From contig NZ_SDIF01000008.1 in the NCBI RefSeq assembly GCF_004122735.1, forward strand, positions 1 through 64,000: a DNA stretch of 64,000 bases, in the 5' to 3' direction. The notes beneath the pieces are model-generated. The model had not been told where the DNA came from, did no database searches, and worked only from the letters and a program-made list of their open reading frames with translations. Positions 28,873 to 36,577 of this stretch are shown one piece after another; position 1 is the first letter of the stretch, and each line of letters begins with the position of its first letter. The position numbers and the translations under genes were made by a program. The DNA is from Streptomyces sioyaensis. GTDB taxonomy: Bacteria; Actinomycetota; Actinomycetes; Streptomycetales; Streptomycetaceae.

Positions 28873-29442
28873 TCAGGTCGCCAGCTGGAGGTCCCAGCCA
28901 CCGGACCGGCTGGTGAAGGTGGTCACCGACAGCGGCTGCACATCGATCCGCCAGAACGCGTGCGGGGGCGCCTGGAGCACATAGACCAGGGCGGCGCGGA
29001 TGACGCCGGGTTCGGCGACCGCGAGCAGTCCGGCGGCGTCGTCGGTCGGCCGGGTGTCCAGCCAGCCGCCGACCCGGGAGATGAACGCCGGCAGCGACTC
29101 CCCGCCGTGCGGTGCGGTGCGCGGATCGGCCAGCCAGGCCTCCACCGCGCGCGGTTCGGCGGCGGTCACCTCGCCCAGCGTGCGGCCGCGCCAGCGCCCC
29201 ATGTCGCAGTCGCGCAGCGCCGGCTGGGCCAGCGGGCGCAGCCCGAGCGCCTCGCCGGTGTCCCGGCAGCGGGCGGACGGCGAGCAGTAGCGCAGTTCGG
29301 CGGCGGCGAGCCGGCACAGGGCGGGAGCGGCCCGCTCGACCTCGTACCAGCCGGCGGTGTCGAGCGGGCGGTCGTCGTCGAAGCGGGTTTCGAGCAGCGA
29401 GGAGTTGCGGGCGGCGGCGAGCAGCTTGAGTCGAACGCTCAT
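28873..29442 (-). CDS. Histidine-phosphatase-fold protein lacking catalytic histidines
   Basis: A 189-aa protein of the phosphoglycerate mutase/CobC fold. The usual RHG motif reads ARN (R12, N13), and the second catalytic His motif reads AVAEPGVIRA instead of a serine-histidine-glycine context. Structural motifs around them survive (CSPSARCRDTGEALGL, HGGESLPAF). It is therefore probably an inactive phosphatase, a binding protein. ATG at 29442. No close partner. Confidence 0.8.
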   Translation of the reverse strand: MSVRLKLLAAARNSSLLETRFDDDRPLDTAGWYEVERAAPALCRLAAAELRYCSPSARCRDTGEALGLRPLAQPALRDCDMGRWRGRTLGEVTAAEPRAVEAWLADPRTAPHGGESLPAFISRVGGWLDTRPTDDAAGLLAVAEPGVIRAALVYVLQAPPHAFWRIDVQPLSVTTFTSRSGGWDLQLAT

Positions 29443-29485
29443 TCGCCGATGGTAAGAGGGGTGCCGCCCCGGTGGCACCAGTTGA

Positions 29486-29938
29486 TCACAATTCGACAGG
29501 ACCCGGGTCGATCAGCCCCAAGGTCATCCACTGCTCCGGCGACACCAGGGGGCGGAAGCCGATCTTCTCGTACACCCCGTGGGCGTCCTGGGTGGCGAGC
29601 GTCAGCCGGCTGAGGCCGCTGGGCGCCATGTGGTCGGCGACGGCCTCGACCAGGGCCGTGCCCAGCCCCTTTCCGCGGTCGTCCCGGCAGATGTAGACGT
29701 CGCAGAGCCAGGCGAAGGTGGCGTGATCGGTGACCACCCGGGCATAGCCGGCCTGACGCCCCGAACCGGACACGTACAGGCCGAAGTTGAGCGAGCCCGC
29801 CACGGCGCGGTCGTGCAGCTCCCGCGGGCGGCCCACGGCCCAGTAGGCGTCGGTGGACAGCCAGTGATGGACCAGGCCGGCGTCCAGGCGGGCCGGGTCG
29901 GTGGAGATCTCGTAGCCGTCGAGGGCAGGGGCGTTCAT
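29486..29938 (-). CDS. GNAT-family N-acetyltransferase
   Basis: A 150-aa acetyltransferase with the acetyl-CoA pyrophosphate loop RDDRGKGLGTALV (about 85-97) and the C-terminal VYEKIGFRPL motif. Start ATG at 29938. Substrate unknown. It sits 43 nt upstream of the phosphatase-fold gene, possibly cotranscribed. Confidence 0.9.
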   Translation of the reverse strand: MNAPALDGYEISTDPARLDAGLVHHWLSTDAYWAVGRPRELHDRAVAGSLNFGLYVSGSGRQAGYARVVTDHATFAWLCDVYICRDDRGKGLGTALVEAVADHMAPSGLSRLTLATQDAHGVYEKIGFRPLVSPEQWMTLGLIDPGPVEL

Positions 29939-30065
29939 GCCGGGAGGTTCGCAGAACGGCGGGGCGGCGTCGAACCGGTGGGCGAGCGGGATCCCCTCGG
30001 TGCCGCCCCGCGCTCCGTGGACGGCCCGGCTCGGCGGCGCTGGCGTACCTCGCCCCTCCCCGCCC

Positions 30066-31559
30066 TCAGCTCACCTCCACCCCCAGCTCCGCACACGCCG
30101 CACGGAGCCTGCGCACGCCCTCGGCGATCTCGCCGGTGCCGGACGCCGCCGCGAAGCTCAGCCGCAGATACGCGCCCGGCGGCTCGGCGGCGAAATACGG
30201 GCGGCCGGCCGCGACCGCGACCCCCGCCCGCAGCGCCGCACCGGTCAGCGCCGCCTCGTCGGTGCCGTCCGGCAGCCGCAGCCAGAGGTGGAAGCCGCCC
30301 GGCGGGACGTACACACCACCGGGCGCGGGGTCGTGACCCGGCGCCGGGCGGTGCCGGGTGAACGCGGGCAGCTGCCGGTGCAGGGCGGCGGTCAGGGCGT
30401 CGCGGCGGGCGGTCAACTCACCGGCGATCAGCCGCAGATGACGGGGCCAGGCGGGCGAGCCGACGAGTTCCAGGGCGGCTTCCTGGAGCGGCCGGGGCAC
30501 GAAGAAGCTGTCGACGACCTGGATGGCGCGCAACCGGTCGAGCACCGGGCCGCGGGCGGCCAGGGCCCCCACCCGCAGATTGGGCGAACTGGCCTTGGTG
30601 AGCGAGCGGACGTGGACGACGGTGCCGTCCTGGTCGTCCGCCATCAGGGTCGGCGGGAGCGCGGGGGCGTCGGCGTGTGCCAGCAGCCGCGCGAAGTCGT
30701 CCTCGATCACGAAGGCGCCGGCCGCACGGACCACCCGCAGCACCTCGCGGCGCCGCTCGGCGGCGAGCACCGCGCCGGTCGGGTTCTGGAACAGCGGCTG
30801 GCAGACGAAGAGCCGGGCCCCACTGGCGCGGAAGGCCTCGGCGAGCAGATCCGTACGGACCCCGTCCTCATCGATCGGTACGGGCACCGGCCGCAGCCCC
30901 GAGGCGCGGGCGACGGCCAGCACGCCCGGGTAGGTCGGGGACTCGACGAGCACCGGGGCGCCGGGCGCGGCGAGCGCGCGCAGCGCCGCGGTCAGCGCGC
31001 TCTGACCGCCCCCGGTGATCAGCACGTCATTGGCGCCGAGCGGGCCGCCGGCGCCGGCGATCTCCCGGGCGAACCAGGCCCGCAGCTCCGGCACCCCGCC
31101 GACCGGCGGGCGTCCCCAGGCGCCCGGCCGCCGGCCGGCCCGGGCGAGTGCGGCGGCCAGGGCGCGTTCAGGCTGCAGATCGGCGTGCAGGTAGCCGCCG
31201 TCGAACTCGATGACGCCGGGGGCCGGGGTGGCGAGGGTGGCCAGCACGCCGGTGGCGTCCACGCTGCGCGGCACCTGATCGCCGGCCGGCTCCGCGCTCA
31301 GCGCGATCTCCTGCCAGGAGGTGTCGATGGGACGCGGCGCCTCGCCCCGCGGTTCGGCCCGGAAGGCCCCGGCGCCGGGCCGGGTGACGACCAGGCCCTC
31401 CGCCGCCAGCTGGGCGAGCGCCCGGGACACGGTCACCGGGCTGACCCGGTGCCGTTCGACGAGGGCACGACTGGACGGCAGCTTCTCTCCTGGAGAGTAG
31501 CGGTCCAGCTCTTTACGGAGGATAGCGGCCAGCTCGGCACCACTGCTACGCTCTTGCAT
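30066..31559 (-). CDS. MocR-type regulator (GntR helix-turn-helix fused to aminotransferase)
   Basis: A 497-aa chimeric regulator: GntR winged helix at about 5-70 (LPSSRALVERHRVSPVTVSRALAQLAAEGLVVTRPGAG) and class-I aminotransferase domain from about 115, with PLP lysine K322 in VRSLTKASSPNLRVG. Such proteins sense PLP or amino compounds. ATG at 31559 shares two bases with the ATG of the divergent EamA gene; a -10-like TATCGT lies 8 nt upstream, implying leaderless mRNA. It most likely regulates that exporter. Confidence 0.9.
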   Translation of the reverse strand: MQERSSGAELAAILRKELDRYSPGEKLPSSRALVERHRVSPVTVSRALAQLAAEGLVVTRPGAGAFRAEPRGEAPRPIDTSWQEIALSAEPAGDQVPRSVDATGVLATLATPAPGVIEFDGGYLHADLQPERALAAALARAGRRPGAWGRPPVGGVPELRAWFAREIAGAGGPLGANDVLITGGGQSALTAALRALAAPGAPVLVESPTYPGVLAVARASGLRPVPVPIDEDGVRTDLLAEAFRASGARLFVCQPLFQNPTGAVLAAERRREVLRVVRAAGAFVIEDDFARLLAHADAPALPPTLMADDQDGTVVHVRSLTKASSPNLRVGALAARGPVLDRLRAIQVVDSFFVPRPLQEAALELVGSPAWPRHLRLIAGELTARRDALTAALHRQLPAFTRHRPAPGHDPAPGGVYVPPGGFHLWLRLPDGTDEAALTGAALRAGVAVAAGRPYFAAEPPGAYLRLSFAAASGTGEIAEGVRRLRAACAELGVEVS

Positions 31560-31599
31560 GAAGCACAACGATAGCGCTATCGCCACCGTAGGAATAGCG
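31522..31599. promoter_or_regulatory. Overlapping divergent promoters and ATAGCG repeats
   Basis: ATAGCG occurs at 31522, 31571 and 31594, and CGATAGCGCTATCG (31569-31582) is a perfect 14-bp palindrome. TACGCT lies 5 nt before the forward ATG and TATCGT 8 nt before the reverse ATG. Both start codons sit in CATG at 31557-31560. The operator sites therefore lie inside the two coding sequences. Confidence 0.6.
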
Positions 31600-32571
31600 G
31601 TCAGCACCCCTGCCGCCGGTGATCCGGACACCGCGACGACCGCCGCCGAGGAGCCGGGCACCCCGAAGGCCGCCGTCAAGGGGCCGGGCCTCCCGAAGCC
31701 CACCACCACCGCCCACGTCGGCCGCGGCCTGCTGCTCGCCGTCCTCGGCGTCGCCGCCTTCTCTCTCACCTTCCCTGCTACCGCCTGGGGACTGGAGGGC
31801 ATGGGCCCGTGGACGGTGGTGATGCTGCGCAGCGTGCTGGCCACCGTCCCGGCCGGCGCCGCACTCCTCGCGCTGCGGGTACGCCCGCCGGGGCGGCGCC
31901 ACTGGGCGGGCATCGCGGTGGTCGCGGGCGGCGTCGTGCTCGGCTTCCCGCTGCTGACCACCCTGGCCCTGGAGACGTCCACCACCTCGCACGCCGCCGT
32001 CGTGGTCGGTCTGCTGCCGCTGGCCACCGCCGCCTGCTCGGCCGTACGGACCGGCGCCCGGCCCTCCCGTACGTTCTGGATCGCCTCGCTGGTCGGCGCC
32101 GTCGTCGTCATCGGCTTTGCGGTGCAGCAGAGCGGCGGGATGCCGAACCGCAGCGATCTGCTGCTGTTCGTCGCGCTGCTGGTCTGCGCGGCCGGCTACA
32201 CCGAGGGCGGCCGGCTGGCCCGCCACATGCCGGGCTGGCAGGTGATCGGCTGGGCGCTGGTGCTGGCGCTGCCCGTGACCGTGGCGGGCGCGGCGCTGGC
32301 GCTGTCCGCCGAGCCGCTGGAGCTGACGGCGCGCTCGGTCGCCGGGGTGCTGTGGCTGGCGGTCGGCTCGCAGTTCCTCGGGATGGTCGCCTGGTACCGC
32401 GGGATGGCCGTGATCGGCATCGCCCGGGCGAGCCAGCTGCAGCTCGCCCAGCCGCTGCTGACCCTGCTGTGGTCGGTGCTGCTGCTCGGCGAGCGCCTGC
32501 CACCGGCCGCGCCCGCCACGGCGCTGGCCGTCCTGGCGTGCATCGCGGTCACCCAGCGGGCCCGGGGGTGA
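31558..32571 (+). CDS. EamA/DMT-family exporter
   Basis: A 337-aa ten-helix drug/metabolite transporter, two EamA repeats starting at GLLLAVLGVAAFSLTFPATAW (about 57) and again in the second half, ending QPLLTLLWSVLLLGERLPP. A charged 55-residue N-terminal extension precedes helix 1; no alternative in-frame start exists before the first helix is lost, so the ATG overlapping that of the MocR gene is real or the extension is non-coding. Probably exports an amino acid or metabolite sensed by MocR. Confidence 0.85.
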   Translation: MKHNDSAIATVGIAVSTPAAGDPDTATTAAEEPGTPKAAVKGPGLPKPTTTAHVGRGLLLAVLGVAAFSLTFPATAWGLEGMGPWTVVMLRSVLATVPAGAALLALRVRPPGRRHWAGIAVVAGGVVLGFPLLTTLALETSTTSHAAVVVGLLPLATAACSAVRTGARPSRTFWIASLVGAVVVIGFAVQQSGGMPNRSDLLLFVALLVCAAGYTEGGRLARHMPGWQVIGWALVLALPVTVAGAALALSAEPLELTARSVAGVLWLAVGSQFLGMVAWYRGMAVIGIARASQLQLAQPLLTLLWSVLLLGERLPPAAPATALAVLACIAVTQRARG

Positions 32572-32823
32572 CAGACGGGCCGCCGGGGCGGGCTGCCGGG
32601 CGGGACCGTGGGCACGGGCCGCCGACGGCCCCCGGGACGGAACAACCCGGCACTTCCCGGGTGCGTCGGGCCGCTGCGGACGTAAACTTGCGGCGATGGC
32701 AGATAGCGCCGTCCGGGTCACGACAGGCCCGTAAACCGTTGAAACCGTTGGCCGTTCAACCGTTGGCCGGCGCACCGTCGGCCGCACCGGTCACACGGCC
32801 GCCCCAGACGGGGAGGAGCCCTG

Positions 32824-33033
32824 ATGCACGCGAACAGGGGCGACCGGCTGGTGGTGCACGGCAGGACCGTCGGGCATCACGACCGGGTCGTCGAGATCAT
32901 CGAGGTAATCGGCACGAACGGCGATCCGCCCTACCGTGTCCGCGGCGAGGACGGGCATGAGGCGATCATGTCCCCCGGCCCCGACTCCGTCGTCCGGCAC
33001 GTCAAGGCCACCGACACCGAATCCGGCCGCTGA
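32824..33033 (+). CDS. DUF1918 protein
   Basis: A 69-aa SH3-like barrel protein of DUF1918 (MHANRGDRLVVHGRTVGHHDRVVEIIEVIG, PYRVRGEDGHEAIMSPGPD). Unknown role. GGGGAGGAG precedes ATG. The upstream 252-nt gap (32572-32823) contains direct repeats AAACCGTTG x2 and a related CAACCGTTG around 32732-32765, which may be a regulator site. Confidence 0.85.
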   Translation: MHANRGDRLVVHGRTVGHHDRVVEIIEVIGTNGDPPYRVRGEDGHEAIMSPGPDSVVRHVKATDTESGR

Positions 33034-33062
33034 CCCGGTCCCGTACGCGGACCACCGAAACG

Positions 33063-33093
33063 TCGGCCGCGCGGCCACGGTCCGTGCGGCCGA
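33063..33093. terminator. Convergent-gene hairpin
   Basis: TCGGCCGC (33063) pairs with GCGGCCGA (33086) around an inner CACGG/CCGTG hairpin, between the convergent DUF1918 and glycosidase-like genes. Confidence 0.5.
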
Positions 33094-33116
33094 TCCGTGC
33101 GACGGCCCCGGAGGCC

Positions 33117-34346
33117 TTAGGCCCGTGCCGCGCTGGCGTAGTGGTCGCGTACGACCCGCGCCATGGCGCCGGACGGGTCCTTGGCGACCACCTTCGCCGA
33201 GAAGTACACATGGCCACCGACCTGCGGATAGCCGCGGGCGAAGGTGAGATGGCGAGAGATCTCGGCGGGGTCCTTCCAGGCGACGGGCTCCGTCCCGCCC
33301 GCCTTGTAGAGCGCCTCGCCGATGTAGAGGTCGACCCCCGTGCCGTCGACGGTCCGCGCCCACCAGGGCACGAGTTCGGCGTAGTCGGCGGCCTTGGTGC
33401 CCAGCGGCCAGTAGACCTGCGGCACGATGTAGTCCAGCCAGCCCTCGCGCACCCAGCGGCGGGTGTCGGCGTACAGATCGTCGTAGGTCTGCACCCCCGC
33501 CTGGGTACGGGAGCCCTGCGGGTCGGTGGCGTGGTTGCGCCAGACCGCGAACGGGCTGACCCCGAACCGCACCCGGCGCCCGCGGCGCTCGCCCTCGTCG
33601 CGGAGCTTGCCCGCCATCTCGTGGACCAGCCGGTTGATGTTGTCCCGCCGCCAGGCGTCCCGGCTCTCGGAGTCGCTGCCGTACTCCTGGAACGCCGCGT
33701 CGTCGTCCAGGTGCCGGCCGGCGACCGGATACGGATAGAAGTAGTCGTCGAAGTGCACCCCGTCGACGGGGTAGCGCCGCACCGCGTCGAGCATCGCGTC
33801 CTGGACGAAGGCGCGGACCTCCGGCAGCCCGGGGTTGTAGTAGAGCTTGCCGCCGTACGACAGGACCCACTTCGGGTGCCGGCGGGCGGGGTGGTTCGCG
33901 ACGAGCCGGCCGGGGTCGTCGTGGTTGGCGATCCGATAGGGGTTGCACCAGGCGTGCAGTTCCAGATCGCGCCGGTGCGCCTCGCGGACCGCGAAGTCGA
34001 GCGGGTCCCAGCCCGGGTCGCGGCCCTGCTGCCCGGTCAGATACTGCGCCCACGGCTCGTACGGGGAGGGCCACAGGGCGTCCGCGGTCGATCGCACCTG
34101 GAAGAACACGGTGTTGAGCTTGCGTGCGACGGCGGTGTCGAGGAGGCCGCGCAGTTCCCGCTGCTGCTCGGCCGGCGTGAGCCTTGCGCTGGAGGGCCAG
34201 TCGAGGTTGGCGACGGTCGCCAGCCACATGCCGCGCATCTCGCGCCGCGCCGCGCCGGCCGCGGGCGCCGCCGCCCCCGCGGTGAGCAGGGAGGAGGCCG
34301 CACCCAGTGCGGTCACCGCGAACCCTCGTCGTGTCATCCGTCTCAT
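33117..34346 (-). CDS. Tat-secreted GHL10-type glycosyl hydrolase-like protein
   Basis: A 409-aa exported protein with a twin-arginine signal (MRRMTRRGFAVTALGAASSLLTAGA). The mature part is a GHL10/DUF187 beta-barrel: REMRGMWLATVANLDWPS, then NTVFFQVRSTADALWPSPYEPW, DGVHFDDYFYPYP with acidic residues, and YIVPQVYWP. Family members are secreted or lipid-anchored and probably cut peptidoglycan or polysaccharide. ATG at 34346; the in-frame ATG at 34337 is also possible. Single gene. Confidence 0.9.
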   Translation of the reverse strand: MRRMTRRGFAVTALGAASSLLTAGAAAPAAGAARREMRGMWLATVANLDWPSSARLTPAEQQRELRGLLDTAVARKLNTVFFQVRSTADALWPSPYEPWAQYLTGQQGRDPGWDPLDFAVREAHRRDLELHAWCNPYRIANHDDPGRLVANHPARRHPKWVLSYGGKLYYNPGLPEVRAFVQDAMLDAVRRYPVDGVHFDDYFYPYPVAGRHLDDDAAFQEYGSDSESRDAWRRDNINRLVHEMAGKLRDEGERRGRRVRFGVSPFAVWRNHATDPQGSRTQAGVQTYDDLYADTRRWVREGWLDYIVPQVYWPLGTKAADYAELVPWWARTVDGTGVDLYIGEALYKAGGTEPVAWKDPAEISRHLTFARGYPQVGGHVYFSAKVVAKDPSGAMARVVRDHYASAARA

Positions 34347-34505
34347 CAAAAGTCCCCAAGTGTCTGGTTCGTACCGTCTTGAGGGCTCAGAATGCCCGCC
34401 CCGGCGCCGGTAGCACAGCACCTCGCGGAGTAACGTCGGGGCCGAAAGCGGGCGTCGCACCTTACGGCGCACCGCCGGTTTCCGAAGATCAGCGAAAGGC
34501 ACGAG

Positions 34506-35375
34506 GTGACGGACACATTTGCCGACATTGCACGCGTCGGAGTGGTCGGCTGCGGCCAGATGGGCGCAGGCATCGCCGAGGTGTGCGCCCGCGCCGGGCT
34601 GGACGTCATGGTCGCCGAGACCACCGGCGAAGCACTGGAGCTGGGGCGCACCCGCCTGACCAACTCTCTCGGCAAGGCCGCCGAGCGCGGCAAGATCACC
34701 ACCGCGGAGCGCGACGAGACGCTCGGCCGGCTCAGCTTCACCACCGACCTCGGCGAATTCGCCGACCGTGACCTCGTCATCGAGGCCGTGGTGGAGAACG
34801 AGCAGGTCAAGACCGAGATCTTCCAGATCCTCGACCAGGTGATCACCCGGCCGGACGCCATCCTGGCCTCCAACACCTCCTCGATCCCCCTGGTGAAGCT
34901 GGCGGTCGCCACCTCCCGCCCCGACCAGGTCATCGGGATCCACTTCTTCAACCCGGCGCCGGTTCAGAAGCTGGTCGAGCTGATCCCCGCGCTGACCACC
35001 GGCGAGGAGACCATCAAGCGCGCCGAGGCGCTGGTCCAGGACGTCCTGGGCAAGCACGCGATCCGCGCCCAGGACCGCTCGGGCTTCGTCGTCAACGCCC
35101 TGCTCATCCCGTATCTGCTCTCCGCGATCCGGATGTTCGAGTCGGGCATCGCCAGCCGCGAGGACATCGACAACGGCATGGAGATGGGCTGCGCCCACCC
35201 GATGGGCCCGCTCAAGCTGACCGACCTCATCGGCCTGGACACCGTGGCCTCGGTCGCCGCCTCCATGTACGAGGAGTACAAGGAGCCCCTGTACGCCGCT
35301 CCCCCGCTGCTCGCCCGGATGGTCGACGCGGGCCGGCTGGGCCGGAAGTCCGGTTCGGGCTTCTACTCGTACTGA
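34506..35375 (+). CDS. 3-hydroxybutyryl-CoA dehydrogenase
   Basis: NAD-dependent oxidation of 3-hydroxyacyl-CoA to 3-ketoacyl-CoA in fatty-acid or polyhydroxybutyrate turnover. The 289-aa protein has the dinucleotide motif VGCGQMGAGIAEV (14-26), FFNPAPVQKLVELI and the catalytic His-Glu pair region GIHFFNP. GTG start. It is alone; a terminator follows. Divergent from the GHL10 gene. Confidence 0.94.
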   Translation: MTDTFADIARVGVVGCGQMGAGIAEVCARAGLDVMVAETTGEALELGRTRLTNSLGKAAERGKITTAERDETLGRLSFTTDLGEFADRDLVIEAVVENEQVKTEIFQILDQVITRPDAILASNTSSIPLVKLAVATSRPDQVIGIHFFNPAPVQKLVELIPALTTGEETIKRAEALVQDVLGKHAIRAQDRSGFVVNALLIPYLLSAIRMFESGIASREDIDNGMEMGCAHPMGPLKLTDLIGLDTVASVAASMYEEYKEPLYAAPPLLARMVDAGRLGRKSGSGFYSY

Positions 35376-35386
35376 GCCCGAGAGGC

Positions 35387-35423
35387 GTCCGCCCGCCGCT
35401 CGGGGGAAAACCGGCGGGCGGAC
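35387..35423 (+). terminator. Terminator of the hydroxybutyryl-CoA dehydrogenase gene
   Basis: A perfect 12-bp stem (35387-35398 with 35412-35423) with an A-rich loop, 12 nt after the stop. A second 8-bp hairpin follows at 35430-35452. Confidence 0.8.
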
Positions 35424-35534
35424 CCCGGGCCGGCGGGCGCCCGTCCGCCGGCGTCGGCCCCCGTGGCACCTTCGAGTGAACTCCCCCGCGGGCGCGAGCG
35501 GGAGCGTGTGAACCGCCCCGGTCGGGGTGCGCGA

Positions 35535-35598
35535 TTCACACCCCGTACGAACGCGCCGCACCGCCCGTCACCCCGTGTCATTTCGCACGGGGTGTGAA
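35535..35598. promoter_or_regulatory. Inverted copies of ACGGGGTGTGAA before the small membrane gene
   Basis: TTCACACCCCGT (35535-35546) and its exact reverse complement ACGGGGTGTGAA (35587-35598) flank a third, weaker copy TCACCCCGTGT (35569). The same 12-mer occurs once more at 38015 before the NsdA-like gene. Confidence 0.6.
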
Positions 35599-35709
35599 AC
35601 ATGGACCAGCATCTCCCCGCCACACACGCTCCCGCCCGTCGCCGCAGCGCAGTTGACTGGTAGCCGTATGGACTACGAACTCGCGACACGAAGGAATGAG
35701 GAGCGGACC

Positions 35710-35967
35710 GTGACCGCCCACCCCCGAACCGACCCGGTGATCGCCGACTTAGCCGAGTTGAGACGTCTGCACGACGTCGGCATCACCCGGGTCGACGGTC
35801 AACTCGCGCTGCTGGCCCAGCGCTCCGAGCAGCAGACGCGTGACGCGGACGAACTGCAGGTCCGCGTCACGCAGTTGGAGAGCGCCCGCTGGCCACTGCC
35901 CTCGCTCGCCGCGCTCACGGGGCTCGCGGCGCTGGCGGTGGCGGTGTGGCAGGCCACGGGCCGGTGA
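35710..35967 (+). CDS. Small coiled-coil membrane protein
   Basis: An 85-aa protein: a predicted amphipathic coiled coil from about residue 10 to 58 (heptad leucines and alanines, ELRRLHDVGITRV...LALLAQRSEQQTRDADELQVRVTQLE) followed by one C-terminal membrane helix (LPSLAALTGLAALAVAVWQ). GTG at 35710 has GAGGAGCGG upstream; ATG at 35668 has none. Function unknown. Its promoter shares an operator motif with the nearby NsdA-like regulator gene. Confidence 0.7.
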   Translation: MTAHPRTDPVIADLAELRRLHDVGITRVDGQLALLAQRSEQQTRDADELQVRVTQLESARWPLPSLAALTGLAALAVAVWQATGR

Positions 35968-35998
35968 CCGCCGGCCGCGGGTCACCGGCCGGTACCGG

Positions 35999-36529
35999 TC
36001 AGCCCAACCGGATGTGATGCAGCATCAGCAATGCGGCGGCCATGTTGGCGGCCGGCACCTCCCCTCGCGCCACCATGTCGGGCACCAGCTTCAACGACAC
36101 CCACTCCCGCCGCTCGGACTCGAACCCGTCCTGGGCCGGACCGGTGTACTCGGCCCGGTCGGACCAGTAGATGTGGTGCCGCGCGTCGGTGAGGCCGTTG
36201 GACGGCTCCACCGTGAGGAGATGGTGGAGGGGCCCCGGGCGCCACCCGGTTTCCTCCTCCATCTCCCGGGCGGCCGCCGCCGCGATGTCCTCGCCGTCCT
36301 CGACGACCCCGGCGGCCAGCTCCCAGCCCCAGGTGTCGGTGATGAAACGGTGCCGCCACAGCAGCAGCACCTCGTTGGCCTCGTTGACCACGGTGGCCAC
36401 GGCGACGGGCCGCATCCGGATCAGATAGTGATCCAGATGACGGCCGTCCGGCAGCTCCACATCGGCCAGTTGGACCCGGAACCAGGGATTCGCATAGACG
36501 GGCTTTTCGCTGAGCATGTTCCAACGCAC
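35999..36529 (-). CDS. NUDIX hydrolase
   Basis: A 176-aa pyrophosphohydrolase, ADP-ribose-pyrophosphatase-like. The Nudix box is complete at residues 74-96 (G-x5-E-x7-REMEEETGW). GTG at 36529 follows GGAAGGTGG. It is downstream of the NsdA-like regulator in the same direction, gap 48 nt, so a two-gene operon is likely. Substrate unknown. Confidence 0.92.
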   Translation of the reverse strand: MRWNMLSEKPVYANPWFRVQLADVELPDGRHLDHYLIRMRPVAVATVVNEANEVLLLWRHRFITDTWGWELAAGVVEDGEDIAAAAAREMEEETGWRPGPLHHLLTVEPSNGLTDARHHIYWSDRAEYTGPAQDGFESERREWVSLKLVPDMVARGEVPAANMAAALLMLHHIRLG

Positions 36530-36577
36530 GTAACTGCCACCTTCCGCTGTTTGGCCGGCAAGGTGACACGAGCCCGG

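Noticed and set aside
32696-32734. Twelve-codon leaderless ORF after TAAACT
   Set aside because: Too short and unsupported; may be chance.
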